Positions 8,488 to 16,963 of a stretch of DNA of 64,000 nt are shown piece after piece. Made by a program: the position numbers and the translations under genes. Under the pieces are notes generated by a model, which had not been told where the DNA came from, did no database searches, and saw only the letters and a program-made list of their open reading frames with translations. Source of the DNA: JAACFF01 sp963807975. GTDB taxonomy: Bacteria; Chloroflexota; Anaerolineae; Promineifilales; Promineifilaceae. Location: positions 2,418,001 to 2,482,000 of the forward strand of contig CAWEDV010000001.1 of assembly GCA_963807975.1 (NCBI GenBank), read 5' to 3'. The stretch's first letter is position 1, and each line of letters starts with the position of its first letter.

Positions 8488-9537
8488 CTAAAATGCCTCG
8501 ACAGGCAGCTCCTCGCCCCCTGTTTCCAGTTCCTCGATCGGCAGCGCAGCTTCGCGGCGGATGAGATACTCAAGCTCATCCAGCATTTCAGGGTTTTCAT
8601 ACAAGAATATCTTTGCGTTTTCGCGTCCTTGCCCGAGAAGTGTCTCACCATAGCGGAAATATGCACCCCGCTTGTCTACCAATCCATACTCGACCGACAG
8701 GTCCAGAACATCTCCCGTGCGTGAGATGCCCTCATTGTACATGATATCGAATTCACACTCCGTGAACGGTGGAGCGACCTTGTTCTTTTTCACCTTCACC
8801 CGCGTGCGGTTGCCAATGATCTCCCCGCCGGCCTTAATGGCCTGTATGCGCCGGATGTCCATGCGCACCGAGGCATAGAACTTCAGGGCATTGCCTCCAC
8901 TCGTCGTCTCTGGGCTGCCAAACATCACCCCAATCTTGTGCCGTAACTGATTGGTAAAGATCATCGAAGTATTCGTCTGCTTGATCACCCCCGACAGCTT
9001 GCGCAGCGCCTGGGACATGAGCCTGGCCTGCAGGCCCATATGCGTGTCCCCCATCTCCCCCTCAATTTCCGCTCGTGGCACCAGAGCTGCCACAGAATCG
9101 ATCACCACAATGTCCATGGTCCCGGAACGAATCAGGGCGTCGGCGATTTCCAGCGCCTGCTCTCCAGTATCCGGCTGCGAGATATAGAGGTTGTCCACAT
9201 CCACGCCGCAGCGAGCGGCGTAGAGCGGGTCCAGGGCATGCTCCATATCTATGAAGGCGCAGATACCACCCAGCCGTTGCGCCTCAGCGATGATGTGTTG
9301 GCAGAGCGTGGTCTTGCCCGACGATTCAGGTCCGTAGATCTCGATCACGCGACCACGGGGCACGCCGCCGACGCCGAGGGCGATATCCAAAGACAGTGAT
9401 CCGGTGGGAATAGTTTCTACAACCATATGCTGAGCATCACCCAAACGCATAATCGTTCCTTCTCCATATTTCTTCGTCAAGGTATCCAACGTTTTTTCCA
9501 AAGAGGCGATTCTGCCGTTTCCATTCTTGCTACTCAT
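8488..9537 (-). CDS. recA: Recombinase RecA
   Basis: DNA-dependent ATPase that forms filaments on single-stranded DNA, performs strand exchange and triggers LexA self-cleavage. Its 349 aa include Walker A GPESSGKTT near residue 70, the MAW-type region (IDMEHALDPLYA), Walker B (IVVIDSVAALVPRAEIEGEM) and loop L2 region with ALRKLSG and TNQLRHKIGVMFG. The acidic C-terminal tail (EELETGGEELPVEAF) is typical. An AAAGGAG site precedes the ATG at 9535-9537. The promoter at 9664-9692 (minus strand) carries two GAAC-N4-GTTC-like boxes, which suggests control by LexA. Confidence 0.97.
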   Translation of the reverse strand: MSSKNGNGRIASLEKTLDTLTKKYGEGTIMRLGDAQHMVVETIPTGSLSLDIALGVGGVPRGRVIEIYGPESSGKTTLCQHIIAEAQRLGGICAFIDMEHALDPLYAARCGVDVDNLYISQPDTGEQALEIADALIRSGTMDIVVIDSVAALVPRAEIEGEMGDTHMGLQARLMSQALRKLSGVIKQTNTSMIFTNQLRHKIGVMFGSPETTSGGNALKFYASVRMDIRRIQAIKAGGEIIGNRTRVKVKKNKVAPPFTECEFDIMYNEGISRTGDVLDLSVEYGLVDKRGAYFRYGETLLGQGRENAKIFLYENPEMLDELEYLIRREAALPIEELETGGEELPVEAF

Positions 9538-9663
9538 GGTTTCTTACTCCTTTCTTCTACAACCAACCTCCAGGCAAGACGCATCGTCGCCAGGTCGATC
9601 TGGCAATCCAGAAAAATGCACGGGCTGATTTGGGTTTACAGGGTTACTTGAGCTACAAGGAAT

Positions 9664-9722
9664 AGTTTAGCACAGATGTTCGCACATGTCAAGATTGAAT
9701 TTCATTTTTTGAACGCGTGTTC
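9664..9722 (-). promoter_or_regulatory. recA promoter with two SOS (Cheo-type) boxes
   Basis: On the minus strand TTGACA (9692-9687) and TAAACT (9669-9664) are 17 bp apart, an almost ideal sigma-70 promoter. The spacer is occupied by GAACATCTGTGC (9681-9670), a degenerate GAAC-N4-GTTC box. A perfect GAACGCGTGTTC lies at 9711-9722, upstream of the -35. The two box centres are 41 bp apart, about four helical turns. GAAC-RNRY-GTTC is the LexA operator consensus of Gram-positive bacteria and also serves in Chloroflexota. No lexA gene is in the window. Confidence 0.8.
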
Positions 9723-9768
9723 ATTATTATTTGTTTAATCAGATTTACCCCTATGATATGGGAGTTAC

Positions 9769-11301
9769 CTAAGCTGCTTGCTGGCTACGGATCAATCCCA
9801 GTAAATGTTGGATTTCTCTGCCGCCAAGAGCAGTGCTTAGCAGCAAATAGGCTAACGCACCAACGGTTCCCCCCACCAGGAGGAAAAGCATCTGCTGCGT
9901 GATCAGACGGCCGATCCCTAAAATAACCAACGTCATACCGATCGTGGCCACAATTGCTCTCGCCCCATTGATAGCCAGCTCCCGTTCTCCCAGACCACTC
10001 AAGGTACGGCTGTTGAGCGCGAAAAGCACAATCGCCAGGAAAGTAAAAGCCACGGTACTCGCCAAAGCCAGGGCCGCGATGCCCAAGTCATCCACCAGCA
10101 AGTAGGCCAGGGCCACATTCACCACCAGCCAACCAAAATAGGCCAGCATCGGCACAAAGGTATTGTGCTGGGCATAGAATAGACGTGCCACCATTTCCAC
10201 TGTCGCCTCGCTGACAATGCGAATACTGAAGATGACCAGGACAGCGTACACCAAATCGGCCGAGGCAGCATCGAACTCGCCTCCTTGCAGCAGGAGGCCA
10301 ATGAGCGGGCGCCCCAACAGCACCATGCCTGCTGCCGCGGGAATAGTCAGGAACCAGATAATGCTCAAGGTTTGCACAAACGTCTGCTTTAGGCCCTCAA
10401 AATCCCCCGCATTATATAGTTCAGCCAGCGTTGGAAAAACAACCAGGGCAATAGCCGTAGCGAATAAGGTTTCCGGCAGCTGCATCAATCCGTATGCATA
10501 GAAATAGCCCGAGGTGCTGCCCACGACCAGTCCCGAGGCTAGGCGGATGATGAATAAGTCGGCGACCTGGATAGTGCCCAGGGTGAAGATGCGTGGGATC
10601 ATCAGGCGCATAATCTCGCGCACGCCGCGCATTTTGAACGCCAACGCTGGACGGTAGCGGAACTGGAAATGGCGCAGAGCGGGTATCTGGATCGCGATAT
10701 GCAGCAGCGCACCGAGCACCGTACCCCAGGCCAGGCCCACGATGCCCAATTGGGGCACAAACAAAAAGAGACCAATGACATAGCCGATATCCAGGGCCAC
10801 CGGAGCCAACGCCGGCAGTGCAAAATGTTGGTGCGCGTTAAGTACACTGCTCAAGACACCGCTGATGCCAAAAAGCGTCGTCTGAATCAAGATGACGCGC
10901 ATGATCTCGGCCGTTAATGCCTGCGTCTCCAGAGGGAAATTGGGCACAAGCACAACCCGCGTGAGCCAGGGCGCGAAAATGGCCCCCAATACTGATATAG
11001 CCCCCAGGATTAGGATCACCAGGGTCATGATCGTGTTGGCCAGGCGCATGCTCTCTTTTGCCGAGCGGCTTGTCAAGTACTTGGAGTATACTGGAATAAA
11101 GGCTGCAGCCAGCGATCCTCCGGCGATTACCGTAAAAAAAACCTCCGGCAGCTGATTGGCGGCGGTAAAGGCATCAAATGCCGCACTAGTGCCAAAGGTG
11201 GTGCTGACCAGGCGGATGCGAATCAGGCCGGTCAGCTTACCCAGGGCGAAGAAGAGAATAACGATGACCGAGGATTTTAGAAGATGCCTTGCGCGAACCA
11301 T
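9769..11301 (-). CDS. murJ: Lipid II flippase MurJ (MviN family)
   Basis: Polytopic membrane protein (about 14 helices, 510 aa from ATG 11301) of the MOP superfamily that flips the peptidoglycan precursor lipid II. The N-terminus LLKSSVIVILFFALGKLTG and the conserved PEVFFTVIAGGSLAAAFIPV segment are family landmarks. A TTG at 11337 in the same frame would add 12 residues, but the family usually begins near ARHLLKS, so I prefer 11301. No strong ribosome site is seen for either. The gene is transcribed toward recA and divergently from the small membrane protein gene at 11361. Confidence 0.88.
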   Translation of the reverse strand: MVRARHLLKSSVIVILFFALGKLTGLIRIRLVSTTFGTSAAFDAFTAANQLPEVFFTVIAGGSLAAAFIPVYSKYLTSRSAKESMRLANTIMTLVILILGAISVLGAIFAPWLTRVVLVPNFPLETQALTAEIMRVILIQTTLFGISGVLSSVLNAHQHFALPALAPVALDIGYVIGLFLFVPQLGIVGLAWGTVLGALLHIAIQIPALRHFQFRYRPALAFKMRGVREIMRLMIPRIFTLGTIQVADLFIIRLASGLVVGSTSGYFYAYGLMQLPETLFATAIALVVFPTLAELYNAGDFEGLKQTFVQTLSIIWFLTIPAAAGMVLLGRPLIGLLLQGGEFDAASADLVYAVLVIFSIRIVSEATVEMVARLFYAQHNTFVPMLAYFGWLVVNVALAYLLVDDLGIAALALASTVAFTFLAIVLFALNSRTLSGLGERELAINGARAIVATIGMTLVILGIGRLITQQMLFLLVGGTVGALAYLLLSTALGGREIQHLLGLIRSQQAA

Positions 11302-11360
11302 GGCAGAAGATTGTAGCCCGCCCCCAGCCAACAGCAAGGGAATCGGGTAAAATACCGCTT

Positions 11361-11897
11361 ATGCTACCCGAAATAGAACAGATAAGTTTTGAAGAAACCG
11401 CTGAGCGCTTGAAAGTGATCCTGCCCTTACGTCGCTACTGGGCCTGGCTCCTGCTCTTTTCCTTGCTGCTCATCTTATGGACCGTTGGCCTCATCTGGGG
11501 CATCGTGTTCACCATCACCGACATCGCCTTCTCCGGCGAGCGCTACGCCATTGTCTTCACCATTATGTTGTTGATCTGGCTCTACCTCTGGTATCGGCTG
11601 GGCAAGATAATCTGGCGGCAGTGGCAGTATTACGTGGCCACTCGTGAAATCCTTTTTATTGACCAGGAAAATCTCATCATCCGCCGTCCTGTGACCCTCC
11701 TAGGCATTACAGATGCCTACGATTTCGCCTACGTCTCCCCCTTCTTTTTCAGTGCAGAGCATAACTTTCCCGGTTTTGATTACGGCAAACAACGTGTCTA
11801 TTTTGGGCAGGCACTAGAAGAAGAATCAGCACATCGCCTGGTCGACTATCTAAATAGTCGTTACTTCGACGTGTTTGATGATGACGATGATTACTAG
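11361..11897 (+). CDS. Membrane protein of unknown function with two N-terminal helices
   Basis: I do not recognise the family with certainty. The 179-aa protein (ATG 11361) has a cytosolic N-terminus, two close hydrophobic helices (about residues 27-50 and 60-80), then a soluble region resembling the strand-rich shape of bacterial PH-like (DUF304-type) domains, with REILFIDQENLIIRRP as a strand pair, and an acidic tail ending in DDDDDY. The frame is open further upstream to 11289, but that start would overlap murJ. The genes are divergent with only about 60 bp between them. Confidence 0.65.
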   Translation: MLPEIEQISFEETAERLKVILPLRRYWAWLLLFSLLLILWTVGLIWGIVFTITDIAFSGERYAIVFTIMLLIWLYLWYRLGKIIWRQWQYYVATREILFIDQENLIIRRPVTLLGITDAYDFAYVSPFFFSAEHNFPGFDYGKQRVYFGQALEEESAHRLVDYLNSRYFDVFDDDDDY

Positions 11898-11972
11898 CTT
11901 CTATTTTCCCCGGACTCTCTCAAGCTGGTTACGCTTGGCGCACGAACAGCTTCCAGGGAACTAGGGTTGTGG

Positions 11973-12803
11973 TTACTCCGTCATTTCCAAATCTTTCGTA
12001 GCGAACAGATCGGAAGCGATCAGAAACAGAATCGTAGCATACAAAACGAGCACGGCCGGTGCCAGCGCTTGCGTTGGAGTGAAATAACCAGCGAAAACGG
12101 CATCGATGATCGATCGCAGCGGCCAGAAAATCACGCCCAATATACTACCCAAGATGTCACGACCTGCCCCATTGAACCAGGAGGACGCTTGACCCAACCC
12201 GCTGGCTGCTGAAACCCACTGCTGCGAGTACATAATGCCGCTTAATTCGGCCGTCAGTGAAGACAAACCCTCGCTCATACGCTCAATCAAGTTCTGGCCA
12301 ATAAGGAGAATGGCCAAAACGCCAAAAATCACCACCCGTGACCAACCCGATGCCACCAAATCAGAGGCATGTATGGCCAGCAGTGCCGCGATCAAATTAA
12401 TGGAAATCCAGATCGGCGGTATCGCGATCATTTGCGCAAATGAAGCGCTGGGGCCGCGGATGAGAGCCAGCACCGCCACGAGAAGCTGCAAAACGAAAGC
12501 AAACAGGACAGCACTGCTGAATACGGCCGTGATATATTCCACCCGGCTAGGAAGGCGCACCAACAAGGGATAATTCTCGGCCCTATAGGCACGTGAAGCG
12601 ATGGTCAGAGTGGCCAAAAAACTCATGGCCGCGCCAAAGGCGCCGATGATCAGGATGTAATTATCAGCATCCGGTGTACCCTGGCCCGGCGGGAAAAATA
12701 CCGCCCAGTAGGCGAGGGTCAATATCACGTAGATGGAACCAGCTAACGAAAAGAAGATGTTTCGCAAAAAATAACCGGTCAGAAGGATCAGGCGCCGACT
12801 CAT
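11973..12803 (-). CDS. ABC-2 type transporter permease
   Basis: Integral membrane protein of 276 aa with about six hydrophobic segments, no signal peptide and no soluble domain, as in ABC-2 export permeases. Its ATG overlaps by 4 bp (12800-12803) the stop of the ATPase gene, so the two are translationally coupled and form one exporter. No substrate-specific motif is visible. The usual jobs of such pairs are export of drugs, lipids or polymers. Confidence 0.78.
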   Translation of the reverse strand: MSRRLILLTGYFLRNIFFSLAGSIYVILTLAYWAVFFPPGQGTPDADNYILIIGAFGAAMSFLATLTIASRAYRAENYPLLVRLPSRVEYITAVFSSAVLFAFVLQLLVAVLALIRGPSASFAQMIAIPPIWISINLIAALLAIHASDLVASGWSRVVIFGVLAILLIGQNLIERMSEGLSSLTAELSGIMYSQQWVSAASGLGQASSWFNGAGRDILGSILGVIFWPLRSIIDAVFAGYFTPTQALAPAVLVLYATILFLIASDLFATKDLEMTE

Positions 12804-13672
12804 TGAACCGCCTCCGCGTAAATTTCCGACAACGTGATCCGCTTTTGCTCAACGCGTAAGACATCGTAGTTCGAGTTCAACAGCAGAGTTAATATCTGCC
12901 GCCTCAAGCGCATAGCATTGTTTTTGAGAGTAATCGTATCCCCATCGACGACGATATCGGGATGCAAAGAGGTAATGAGTCCTCCGACTGTGCCCAAATC
13001 ACTGGCCGCACGAATCCGTACAAACGGCCGCAGCGCCAAGGCAGCGCTCATCGTGTTGTGGTAATGAACCTGGCCTTGATTCAATATCGTCAGCTGTGTA
13101 CAAACCTGCGTCACTTCCTGCAAATGATGCGAACTGAGAACGATGGTCTTGCCCATGCGATGCAGTTCGCGGATGTAACGAGCGATTTCCACCTGTCCCT
13201 CCGGATCAAGCCCATTCGACGGCTCATCCAGTAGGAGCAGTGGCGGATCGCCAATGATCGCCTGCGCCAACCCCAGCCGCTGTCGCATCCCCTTCGATAT
13301 ATGGGCGATGCGCTTATTAATCGCATCTAACAAATTAACGCGAGCCAGACTCTCCAAGACCGCTTCCTCCACCTGCCGCCCCGGCACATTACTTGTGCCG
13401 GCCATCAGTTCCAGGTATTGGCCCACACGCGCATTATTGGGGAAAAGCAAACGCTCCGGCTTATAGCCAATAGCCGGCCAACCCTTACCTTGGGCGAAGA
13501 CCCGCCCCTCCGTAGGTGCAATCAAACCGGTCACCAACTTCAGCAGCGTGGTTTTCCCGGCGCCGTTCGGACCAAGCAAACCCAATACTTCCCCCTGCGG
13601 AATCGTCATCGACACCCGGTCTAGGGCAGTGAGCGTGTGATATTTCTTGGAGACATCTTCAAGCGTAATCAT
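12800..13672 (-). CDS. ABC transporter ATP-binding protein (ABC-2 exporter)
   Basis: Energises the permease encoded just downstream. Walker A GPNGAGKTT near residue 38, Q-loop region, signature SKGMRQRLGLAQ, Walker B LLLLDEPSNGLDP and H-loop SSHHLQEV are all present in order. A C-terminal extension of about 80 residues after the nucleotide-binding domain is common in the CcmA/DrrA-like class. The frame is open to 13735, but the ATG at 13670-13672 starts at the family-typical MITLEDVSKKY. It overlaps the permease gene by 4 bp. Confidence 0.9.
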   Translation of the reverse strand: MITLEDVSKKYHTLTALDRVSMTIPQGEVLGLLGPNGAGKTTLLKLVTGLIAPTEGRVFAQGKGWPAIGYKPERLLFPNNARVGQYLELMAGTSNVPGRQVEEAVLESLARVNLLDAINKRIAHISKGMRQRLGLAQAIIGDPPLLLLDEPSNGLDPEGQVEIARYIRELHRMGKTIVLSSHHLQEVTQVCTQLTILNQGQVHYHNTMSAALALRPFVRIRAASDLGTVGGLITSLHPDIVVDGDTITLKNNAMRLRRQILTLLLNSNYDVLRVEQKRITLSEIYAEAVQ

Positions 13673-13976
13673 TGACAAAGAAAGTTTACCACACGGTTCC
13701 TCTTGGGCAATGACTGGCCACAAGCCCGCTTTCACTGCGCCCTCAGACGCCTTTGCATCATTCTCCTACGATAAACGGAATTGCTAGCAATCCCAGTTAA
13801 CCAATCACCAATTCAACAGTCAACAATTCAGCAATTTCCCCCTCCCCCTTTTTCAAAAAGTGCCGTTCATCTTCTGTACGAACTGGGCTTCTAAGCTCAG
13901 GCATTTAAGGTTATAATGTAAATATCTTATTTGGCACGGCAACTTACTAATATAGGCGCCACAAACAGGTAACTCA
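13673..13976. other. Intergenic region between divergent genes, with one promoter
   Basis: About 300 bp separate the ABC ATPase gene from the glycosyltransferase fusion. The middle part (13795-13850) is low-complexity, built from CAATTCA words. TATAAT at 13912-13917 with TTCTAA 17 bp upstream (13889-13894) is a plausible promoter for the rightward gene. No small gene or RNA is recognised. Confidence 0.5.
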
Positions 13977-16310
13977 ATGAGCAAGAAGATGCATATCGGA
14001 TTCTTCACTAACACCTACAGACCCACCATGAGCGGCGTTGTCCGCTCGATAGACACCTTCCGAGAAGCCTTCATCAGCATGGGGCATAGCGTATTCATAT
14101 TTGCCCAAAAAGCGCATGATTATGAAGATAGCGAACCTTTCATTTTTCGCTATCCAGCTCTAGAAGTACCTTGGGCCAACGATTATGCCTTTCCCGTCCC
14201 TTATTCGTCCAGTATCGACAAAATACTGCCTTCCTTAAAACTGGATGTCATTCACAGCCACCATCCATTCCTCCTGGGTGAAACGGCAGCCGCCAAGGCC
14301 AAAGCGCTGAAAATCCCCATGGTTTTCACCTTCCATACGCGCTACGATGAATACACGCACTATGTCCCATTCAGCCCGGATTTAACCAAATTTGCCCTTG
14401 ACCAATGGATGGCGCGCTACCTTGAAAAGTGCCAGCACATCGTAACCCCCAGCGAGAGCATCAAGCAAATTTTGATCGATCAAGGCATCGAGGGCGACAT
14501 CACCGCTGTGCCTACCGGGATCAATATTGTGCCCTTCCAGGAAGCTGACGGACAACCTGTTCGCGAGAAATTGGGCTGGGGCGATGATATTGTCTTGATA
14601 TCTGTTGGTCGTCTCGCCAAAGAAAAAAATTTCGAGACGCTGTTGCGGGCTGCCGCGCAGGTTATGCGCGAGCGGCGGCACGTGCGACTGGTCATTGTTG
14701 GCGGCGGTTTAGAAGAAAAATCCTTGACTAAGTTGGCCCAAAAATTAGGCGTTGCCGAGCAGGTACAGATTACAGGCACGATTCCTTTTGAAGAAATACC
14801 CAGCTATTTGAAAGCGGCCGATATCTTCTGCTTTGCCTCGGTTTCAGAAACTCAGGGGCTGGTCACCATGGAAGCCATGGCCGCCGACCTCCCCATCGTT
14901 GCCGTCGATGCCACCGGAACCAGCGATGCAGTCCAAGATGGCAAAGACGGCCTCTTAACCGACAATGATCCGGAGGCACTGGCTGCCGCCTTAGAAAAGG
15001 TGATCGACAATGCCGGCCTGCGGCAGCACCTACAAAAAGGGGCCCAGGAAAAAGTACAATATTTCGACAGGAACCGCCAGGCACAGCGCATGCTCGAAGT
15101 ATATGCGCAGGCCAAAGAAGCAAAGCTGGCCAACCGCTACATCGACACCAATATATTACGAGATATTACTATTGAAGGAAGAAGCATGACCAATATACCC
15201 ATTCAAGCTCAAGTAGAATGTAGTGACGGCTCCGCTGGTAGATCCACGGCCGTTATTTTCAATCCCGTCACCCGCACAGTAACCCATTTCGCCGTCCAAG
15301 AGCATGAATCGCTCAGCCCCACCGCCCGTCTGGTTCCGGTTGATCTGGTCTCAACAACCTCGCCGGACAAGATATTCCTCTCCTGTTCAAAAGCTGAGTT
15401 AGCCGAACTGGAACTGTTCAGTGAAACCCATTACATCCAAAACGAAGAGACCAGCGTTGAATACCTAGAGCCATATATGACGTCTTTAGATGCCAACTAC
15501 TTGACTGTAGAAACGGAAAGCGTCCCACCAGGCGAATTGGCCGTCCGGCGTGGCACAACCGTTGAGGCCGCGGATGGATACATCGGTCAAGTTGGTGAAT
15601 TTGTTGTCGATCCCATGACCATGAATATCACCCATATGGTCTTAAGCAAAGGACATGCCTGGGATAAGAAAGAAGTGACCGTACCCGTCGGCGCCATCGA
15701 TACTGTCGATGGCAGCACCGTCTACCTAAGATTAACCAAAGCAGAATTGGCCAGCTTGCCTTCCATTGCCCTGAAGCGAGACCGGCATGACCAACAAGAT
15801 ATCGATCTCATGGTCTGGTCTTTTGCCGGGGCAGGCACGTCCGATCAAGGCCTGCAGGCACTGCGCAAACTGGCCAAAGACAAAGAGATCAAACTTCTAA
15901 ACACGGCGTTGGTGACCAAAGATCAGGATGGAAAGACCTCACTAAATGAAGCAGAAGATCTGGCCACCGGGCGCGGCGCCCTGTTTGGGGCCATAGCCGG
16001 TGGCGTCATTGGCCTGCTGGGAGGACCTGTCGGCGTCGTGATCGGCGCCGCAGCCGGCGCTGCAACCGGTGGCGCCGCAGCCCATTACATTGATATGGGC
16101 TTCGCCAACGACGATCTGAAAGCGCTGCAAGAAAGCCTACAACCTGACAGTTCCGCCCTCGTCATCCTGGTCGATAGCAGTGATGCGTCGCAGGTCAGCG
16201 CTGCCTTAGATGATCTAGGCGGAGAGCGGGTCCAGCAGACCCTCACCGATGAGATGGTTGAACAAATCCTCAGCCGGCGCGATACAGAGCAAGCTGAAGA
16301 AGAAGAGTAA
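13977..16310 (+). CDS. GT4 glycosyltransferase fused to PRC-barrel and DUF1269 domains
   Basis: Unusual three-part protein of 777 aa. Residues 1-395 form a complete GT4 (GT-B) glycosyltransferase of the diacylglycerol/phosphatidylinositol mannosyl type: FFTNTYRPTMSGVVRS, SHHPFLLGETAA, SVGRLAKEKNFE and the nucleotide-sugar-binding SVSETQGLVTMEAMA. Residues about 404-600 hold two PRC-barrel-like units (a clear one starts VRRGTTVEAADGYIGQVGE). Residues about 615-765 form a DUF1269-type domain with a glycine-zipper hairpin (GAIAGGVIGLLGGPVGVVIG). An in-frame ATG at 15186 with GAAGGAAG upstream could give a separate PRC-DUF1269 protein. A free DUF1269 gene follows. GT4 enzymes of this kind make membrane glycolipids, so a membrane-stress role is an inference. 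Confidence 0.82.
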   Translation: MSKKMHIGFFTNTYRPTMSGVVRSIDTFREAFISMGHSVFIFAQKAHDYEDSEPFIFRYPALEVPWANDYAFPVPYSSSIDKILPSLKLDVIHSHHPFLLGETAAAKAKALKIPMVFTFHTRYDEYTHYVPFSPDLTKFALDQWMARYLEKCQHIVTPSESIKQILIDQGIEGDITAVPTGINIVPFQEADGQPVREKLGWGDDIVLISVGRLAKEKNFETLLRAAAQVMRERRHVRLVIVGGGLEEKSLTKLAQKLGVAEQVQITGTIPFEEIPSYLKAADIFCFASVSETQGLVTMEAMAADLPIVAVDATGTSDAVQDGKDGLLTDNDPEALAAALEKVIDNAGLRQHLQKGAQEKVQYFDRNRQAQRMLEVYAQAKEAKLANRYIDTNILRDITIEGRSMTNIPIQAQVECSDGSAGRSTAVIFNPVTRTVTHFAVQEHESLSPTARLVPVDLVSTTSPDKIFLSCSKAELAELELFSETHYIQNEETSVEYLEPYMTSLDANYLTVETESVPPGELAVRRGTTVEAADGYIGQVGEFVVDPMTMNITHMVLSKGHAWDKKEVTVPVGAIDTVDGSTVYLRLTKAELASLPSIALKRDRHDQQDIDLMVWSFAGAGTSDQGLQALRKLAKDKEIKLLNTALVTKDQDGKTSLNEAEDLATGRGALFGAIAGGVIGLLGGPVGVVIGAAAGAATGGAAAHYIDMGFANDDLKALQESLQPDSSALVILVDSSDASQVSAALDDLGGERVQQTLTDEMVEQILSRRDTEQAEEEE

Positions 16311-16383
16311 AAGGCATTTGCCGTAGTTACAGAATTGCAGGAAAATGTCAGCAGGTACTGTTACTAATAGTAGGGAGATAATC

Positions 16384-16872
16384 ATGTCAGATATTGTCGT
16401 CATAACGTTTGATAGTCCCGATAGAGCGGGAGAGGTACGCGAATCCATTAGAAAAACCGAAAAAAGCGGCTTCGTTAGCCTGGATGATTCGGCCGTAATC
16501 TTCAAAGACGCCGAAGGTAAAGTTCATGTGAAGAATGAAGTAGACCGTGGCGTAAAAATCGGAGCTGTTGGCGGCGGATTCATTGGCCTATTGATCGGTT
16601 TTCTGCTTCTGGGACCCCTTGGCTCTTTAATCATCGGTGGCCTGATCGGCGGTGGAATCGGTTCATTGGCTCATATGGGCATCTCCAAATCCTTCATCAA
16701 GGATGTTTCCAATGAGTTGCAGCCAGGAACCTCAGCGCTGTTTGTTATCGTACGCGATGCCAACCCAGATGTGACCCTCGCCACGCTGCGACAGTATGAA
16801 GGCAATATCTACCAGACCTCACTTCCACCCGAGGCTGAAGAGTCTCTTCGCCGCTCCATGCACTCCAAATAA
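16384..16872 (+). CDS. DUF1269-family membrane-associated protein
   Basis: 162-aa protein (ATG 16384, AGGGAGA upstream) with an N-terminal alpha/beta part (MSDIVVITFDSPDRAGEVRE), a long glycine-zipper transmembrane hairpin (about residues 58-100, rich in GGGFIGLLIG and GGLIGGGIG) and a C-terminal ferredoxin-like half (LQPGTSALFVIV). The family function is unknown. The same layout appears at the C-terminus of the preceding glycosyltransferase fusion and in the broken gene at 40741, so the genome keeps several paralogs. The gene is 73 bp downstream of the fusion gene and ends at a strong terminator. Confidence 0.8.
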   Translation: MSDIVVITFDSPDRAGEVRESIRKTEKSGFVSLDDSAVIFKDAEGKVHVKNEVDRGVKIGAVGGGFIGLLIGFLLLGPLGSLIIGGLIGGGIGSLAHMGISKSFIKDVSNELQPGTSALFVIVRDANPDVTLATLRQYEGNIYQTSLPPEAEESLRRSMHSK

Positions 16873-16886
16873 GAACCTGATCAAAA

Positions 16887-16930
16887 ATAAACCTGGCAAA
16901 TCTCGAGCAGATCTGCCAGGTTTATTATTT
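16887..16930. terminator. Bidirectional terminator
   Basis: AATAAACCTGGCA (16887-16899) pairs perfectly with TGCCAGGTTTATT (16914-16926). A/T-rich tails on both sides let it end both the rightward DUF1269 gene and the leftward adenine deaminase gene. Confidence 0.85.
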
Positions 16931-16963
16931 TCTATCGCCTACCCCCGAATATCGCCTCTCCGT

